From: Chloroflexota bacterium
Lineage (GTDB): Bacteria > Chloroflexota > Anaerolineae > Promineifilales > Promineifilaceae
DNA: 6,730 nt
Direction of reading: 5' to 3'
Assembly: GCA_020353135.1 (NCBI GenBank)
Contig: CP070688.1
Location: 3,516,405-3,523,134, forward strand
The position numbers and the translations under genes were made by a program. Below are positions 4,849 to 6,730 of the stretch, piece by piece. The first letter of the stretch is position 1; each line of letters opens with the position of its first letter. Under the pieces are notes generated by a model. The model was not told where the DNA came from, ran no database searches, and saw only the letters and a list, made by a program, of their open reading frames with translations.

Positions 4849-6730
4849 GAGTCGATATTGAGCGCCGGAAGGAGTAGATGATCGCCGGAAACCTGGCCGC
4901 CGATAATCACCGGTAGGCGGACCATGTCGCGGTCGGTGTAAGCGCCGATGGCCACGGGATAGTCGCCGGGAGCTAGGGAAGCGGGCAAGTAAATTTCGTG
5001 AAGTTGGATGAACACATCACCAGCCACCCACTGGTCGCCTGGCGCGTCTAGCCGGTCAGCCTGGGCCAAAGGCATGCCATCAGGCCCCAAAACGTGGCTG
5101 AATAGCACCGCCCCTTCGAGCGGACGCACGACCCGCCACAAGGTGGCCAACTGCAGAGCGCCGCCGGGACCGGCATCGGGGGTCAAGATCTCGTAGCCTA
5201 GATATTGGACCGATTCGCCGAGCTGCACCGGAGCCTCGACTCCGGCCGGCGCTACCAGCGAATCGTCGAATCGGACGCTCCACATCTCTGCCAGTTCGCG
5301 GCCGTTGGTTTCATAGACGACCAATGGGCGATCCAAATCGCTGTCTCTCGTCGGTAGCTGGTCTACGGGACCGCCATCCAGGTAACCTGCCAGATGGGGA
5401 TTTACAGGCGCGAATCCACTGAAAACGAGGCTGCTCTTTTCTTCTTGGGGCGCCAACAGGCTATGGTTGCCATCGAACCAGCGCAATTCGTTATCGGCGT
5501 CGGCCAATGTCAACGTGGCGACGGCCGGGCTATGGTAGCGGTTAGGCGTGGTCGTAGAGATAGCCATCGCGCTGTCGTCATGGCGTCCGACATAGTCCAG
5601 CGTTTCGACTAGGGAGGTCTCGTATTGAACGCGCACCTCTGGCTCGTTTGCCCAGATGAAGAAGTAATCACGCCCCGTCTGCAAATAGAGCCCGGCAAAT
5701 AGCAAGATGACCAGAGCCAGGCTCAACTTCTGTGGCAAGCGCCGCCAGGCCAGGAATGCCGTCAAGGTCATGGCCGGAAAGACGTACAACACAGGTTGTA
5801 ACCCGATGGCGCGCGTTGTGCTGAGTTCTGGCCCGCTTACCAGGGCAGGCGAAAGTCCAAGCAATAACCACAGCACGGAAAAGAGGAAGCCCACCTGGCG
5901 AGGCAGCCGCCCCGCCGCCGAGAGGCGTCCGCCGCCAGGGAGCCTGCTACCGGCCACTATCCAGTACAGGCCAACGATCAGGCCGGCGAAGAACAAACCG
6001 GCCATGATCGGCGACAGGAACGGCCGGCCCGGAATGTTATAGCGCCAATAGCTGTCTCCCTCGAAAGTGAGCAGCAGCGAGCTGGCGGCGATATTCTCTA
6101 CTAATGGCCCAAAGTCACCCTGGCGGGCGGCCGTGAGCGGAACGCTTAGTTCTGAGAGCCGGGCCTCCACCCCTGGGTTGGCGGTCAAATAGAGCACGAG
6201 CGGAATTGCCACCGCCGCTGCTGAGGCAAGTGTCAGCAGCGCGCCCCTCCAGGCCGCCTCTAGCTGGCGGCGATCGTAGAAGAACAGCAGTACGAGCAAG
6301 GCCGGGAAAAGAAGCCACAAGACCCGGGCCGGAACATAAGTGTAGAGGGTGATGCCTAGAAGCAAGCCAGCCAGCGCAAATCGCCAGGTGGCCGGCCGTC
6401 GCAGGAATGAACCGGCCGGCCGGCCGCCGCTGCCAACGCCGCGTGCCAACTCCACTGCCCGCCAGAAATAGAACACGGCCAGCACAAGTAGCGCCGGCAG
6501 GGTGATAGAGCGCAACGCCTGGCGGGCTGTCATCACAGCCCAGAAGCTCACGGCCAGGCCGGCGGCGGTGAGCAAGGCGGTCCTTTGGCCGAAAGCGCGG
6601 CTGGCCCAGGCGTAGGTACCGGCGATCAAGATGAGGCTGAGGAAAACCGATGTCAGCCGGCCGGCCAGAAACGAGGGGCCCAGGAAAGCCATCAGCCCGG
6701 CGGTCGCGTAGTCGTAAAATGGTTCGCGAC
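4845..6730 (-). CDS. ArnT/PMT-like (GT39-type) GT-C glycosyltransferase, 5' end missing at window edge
   Basis: The frame is open to the right edge, so 627 residues are visible and the N-terminus is absent. The ATG at 6692 is an internal Met: the 12 residues before it (REPFYDYATAGL) align with HEALYHILNAAM, a conserved block of the next gene's product, which lies about 25 residues after the catalytic acidic pair. The missing part should thus be the first helix and the acidic loop. Numbering from Met6692, about ten hydrophobic segments run to ~338. The family signatures LLLGITLYTYVPAR (110-123), ARLSELSVPLTAARQGDF (177-194) and GDSYWRYNIPGRP (212-224) match the downstream paralogue almost position for position, as does GRDYFFIWANEPEVRVQY (340-357). 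The soluble tail (~360-615) ends in one copy of the shared domain (VQYLGYEIL, ATLWRVVRPL, AGDVF, APGDYPVAIGAY). It probably transfers a sugar from a polyprenyl-phosphate carrier at the outer membrane face. Its TGA overlaps the next ATG. Confidence 0.9.
   Translation of the reverse strand, partial: REPFYDYATAGLMAFLGPSFLAGRLTSVFLSLILIAGTYAWASRAFGQRTALLTAAGLAVSFWAVMTARQALRSITLPALLVLAVFYFWRAVELARGVGSGGRPAGSFLRRPATWRFALAGLLLGITLYTYVPARVLWLLFPALLVLLFFYDRRQLEAAWRGALLTLASAAAVAIPLVLYLTANPGVEARLSELSVPLTAARQGDFGPLVENIAASSLLLTFEGDSYWRYNIPGRPFLSPIMAGLFFAGLIVGLYWIVAGSRLPGGGRLSAAGRLPRQVGFLFSVLWLLLGLSPALVSGPELSTTRAIGLQPVLYVFPAMTLTAFLAWRRLPQKLSLALVILLFAGLYLQTGRDYFFIWANEPEVRVQYETSLVETLDYVGRHDDSAMAISTTTPNRYHSPAVATLTLADADNELRWFDGNHSLLAPQEEKSSLVFSGFAPVNPHLAGYLDGGPVDQLPTRDSDLDRPLVVYETNGRELAEMWSVRFDDSLVAPAGVEAPVQLGESVQYLGYEILTPDAGPGGALQLATLWRVVRPLEGAVLFSHVLGPDGMPLAQADRLDAPGDQWVAGDVFIQLHEIYLPASLAPGDYPVAIGAYTDRDMVRLPVIIGGQVSGDHLLLPALNIDS

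Noticed and set aside
1..6730. CRISPR array, tRNA/rRNA gene, insertion sequence, toxin-antitoxin or defence genes
   Set aside because: No regularly spaced repeats, cloverleaf-like structure, transposase motif or terminal inverted repeats were seen on either strand.

Overview
The window carries three large membrane-protein genes, all on the minus strand (about 4845-6730, 2770-4848 and 359-2713), then a ~235-bp regulatory-looking spacer and the start of a fourth minus-strand gene that runs off the left edge. The DNA is GC-rich and tightly packed. The three proteins look like the 'glycosyltransferase family 39 / ArnT-like' and 'DUF2142-like' GT-C proteins common in Chloroflexota, especially Anaerolineae. 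The small gene at the left edge has a start that also looks like a short protein common in that group. Chloroflexota is therefore the best guess, made from family resemblance only; no rRNA or marker gene is present.

Operon (6730 to 359, read right to left): the first gene lacks its 5' end at the window edge. Its TGA overlaps the ATG of the second gene (ATGA, 4845-4848). The third gene follows after a gap of 35-56 bp, depending on the start chosen. Genes 1 and 2 are clear tandem paralogues. Gene 3 belongs to a different GT-C-like subgroup. Each protein is a polytopic membrane module followed by a soluble C-terminal region built on a beta-rich 'LGY...LYW...PGD...GLYD' pattern: one copy in gene 1, a decayed copy in gene 2 and two tandem copies in gene 3. 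The likely shared job is transfer of sugars from polyprenyl-phosphate carriers to envelope lipids, glycans or proteins on the outer face of the cytoplasmic membrane. The actual donor and acceptor cannot be read from the sequence.

Spacer (125-358, minus-strand sense): about 80 bp after the last operon gene lies a near-consensus sigma-70 promoter (TTGACA-16-TATACT, 251-278). Only ~40 nt into the predicted transcript is an intrinsic-terminator-like hairpin with a T7 tract (176-205). The hairpin is enclosed by two further nested 7-bp inverted repeats, giving a three-tier structure (148-235), followed by a clear Shine-Dalgarno and the ATG at 124. This is the most interesting part of the window: a structured leader or short RNA in front of the left-edge gene, which may also serve as the 3' terminator of the operon.

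No mobile element, CRISPR array, tRNA, rRNA or defence system was seen. The glycosyltransferase part is ordinary for this kind of genome.
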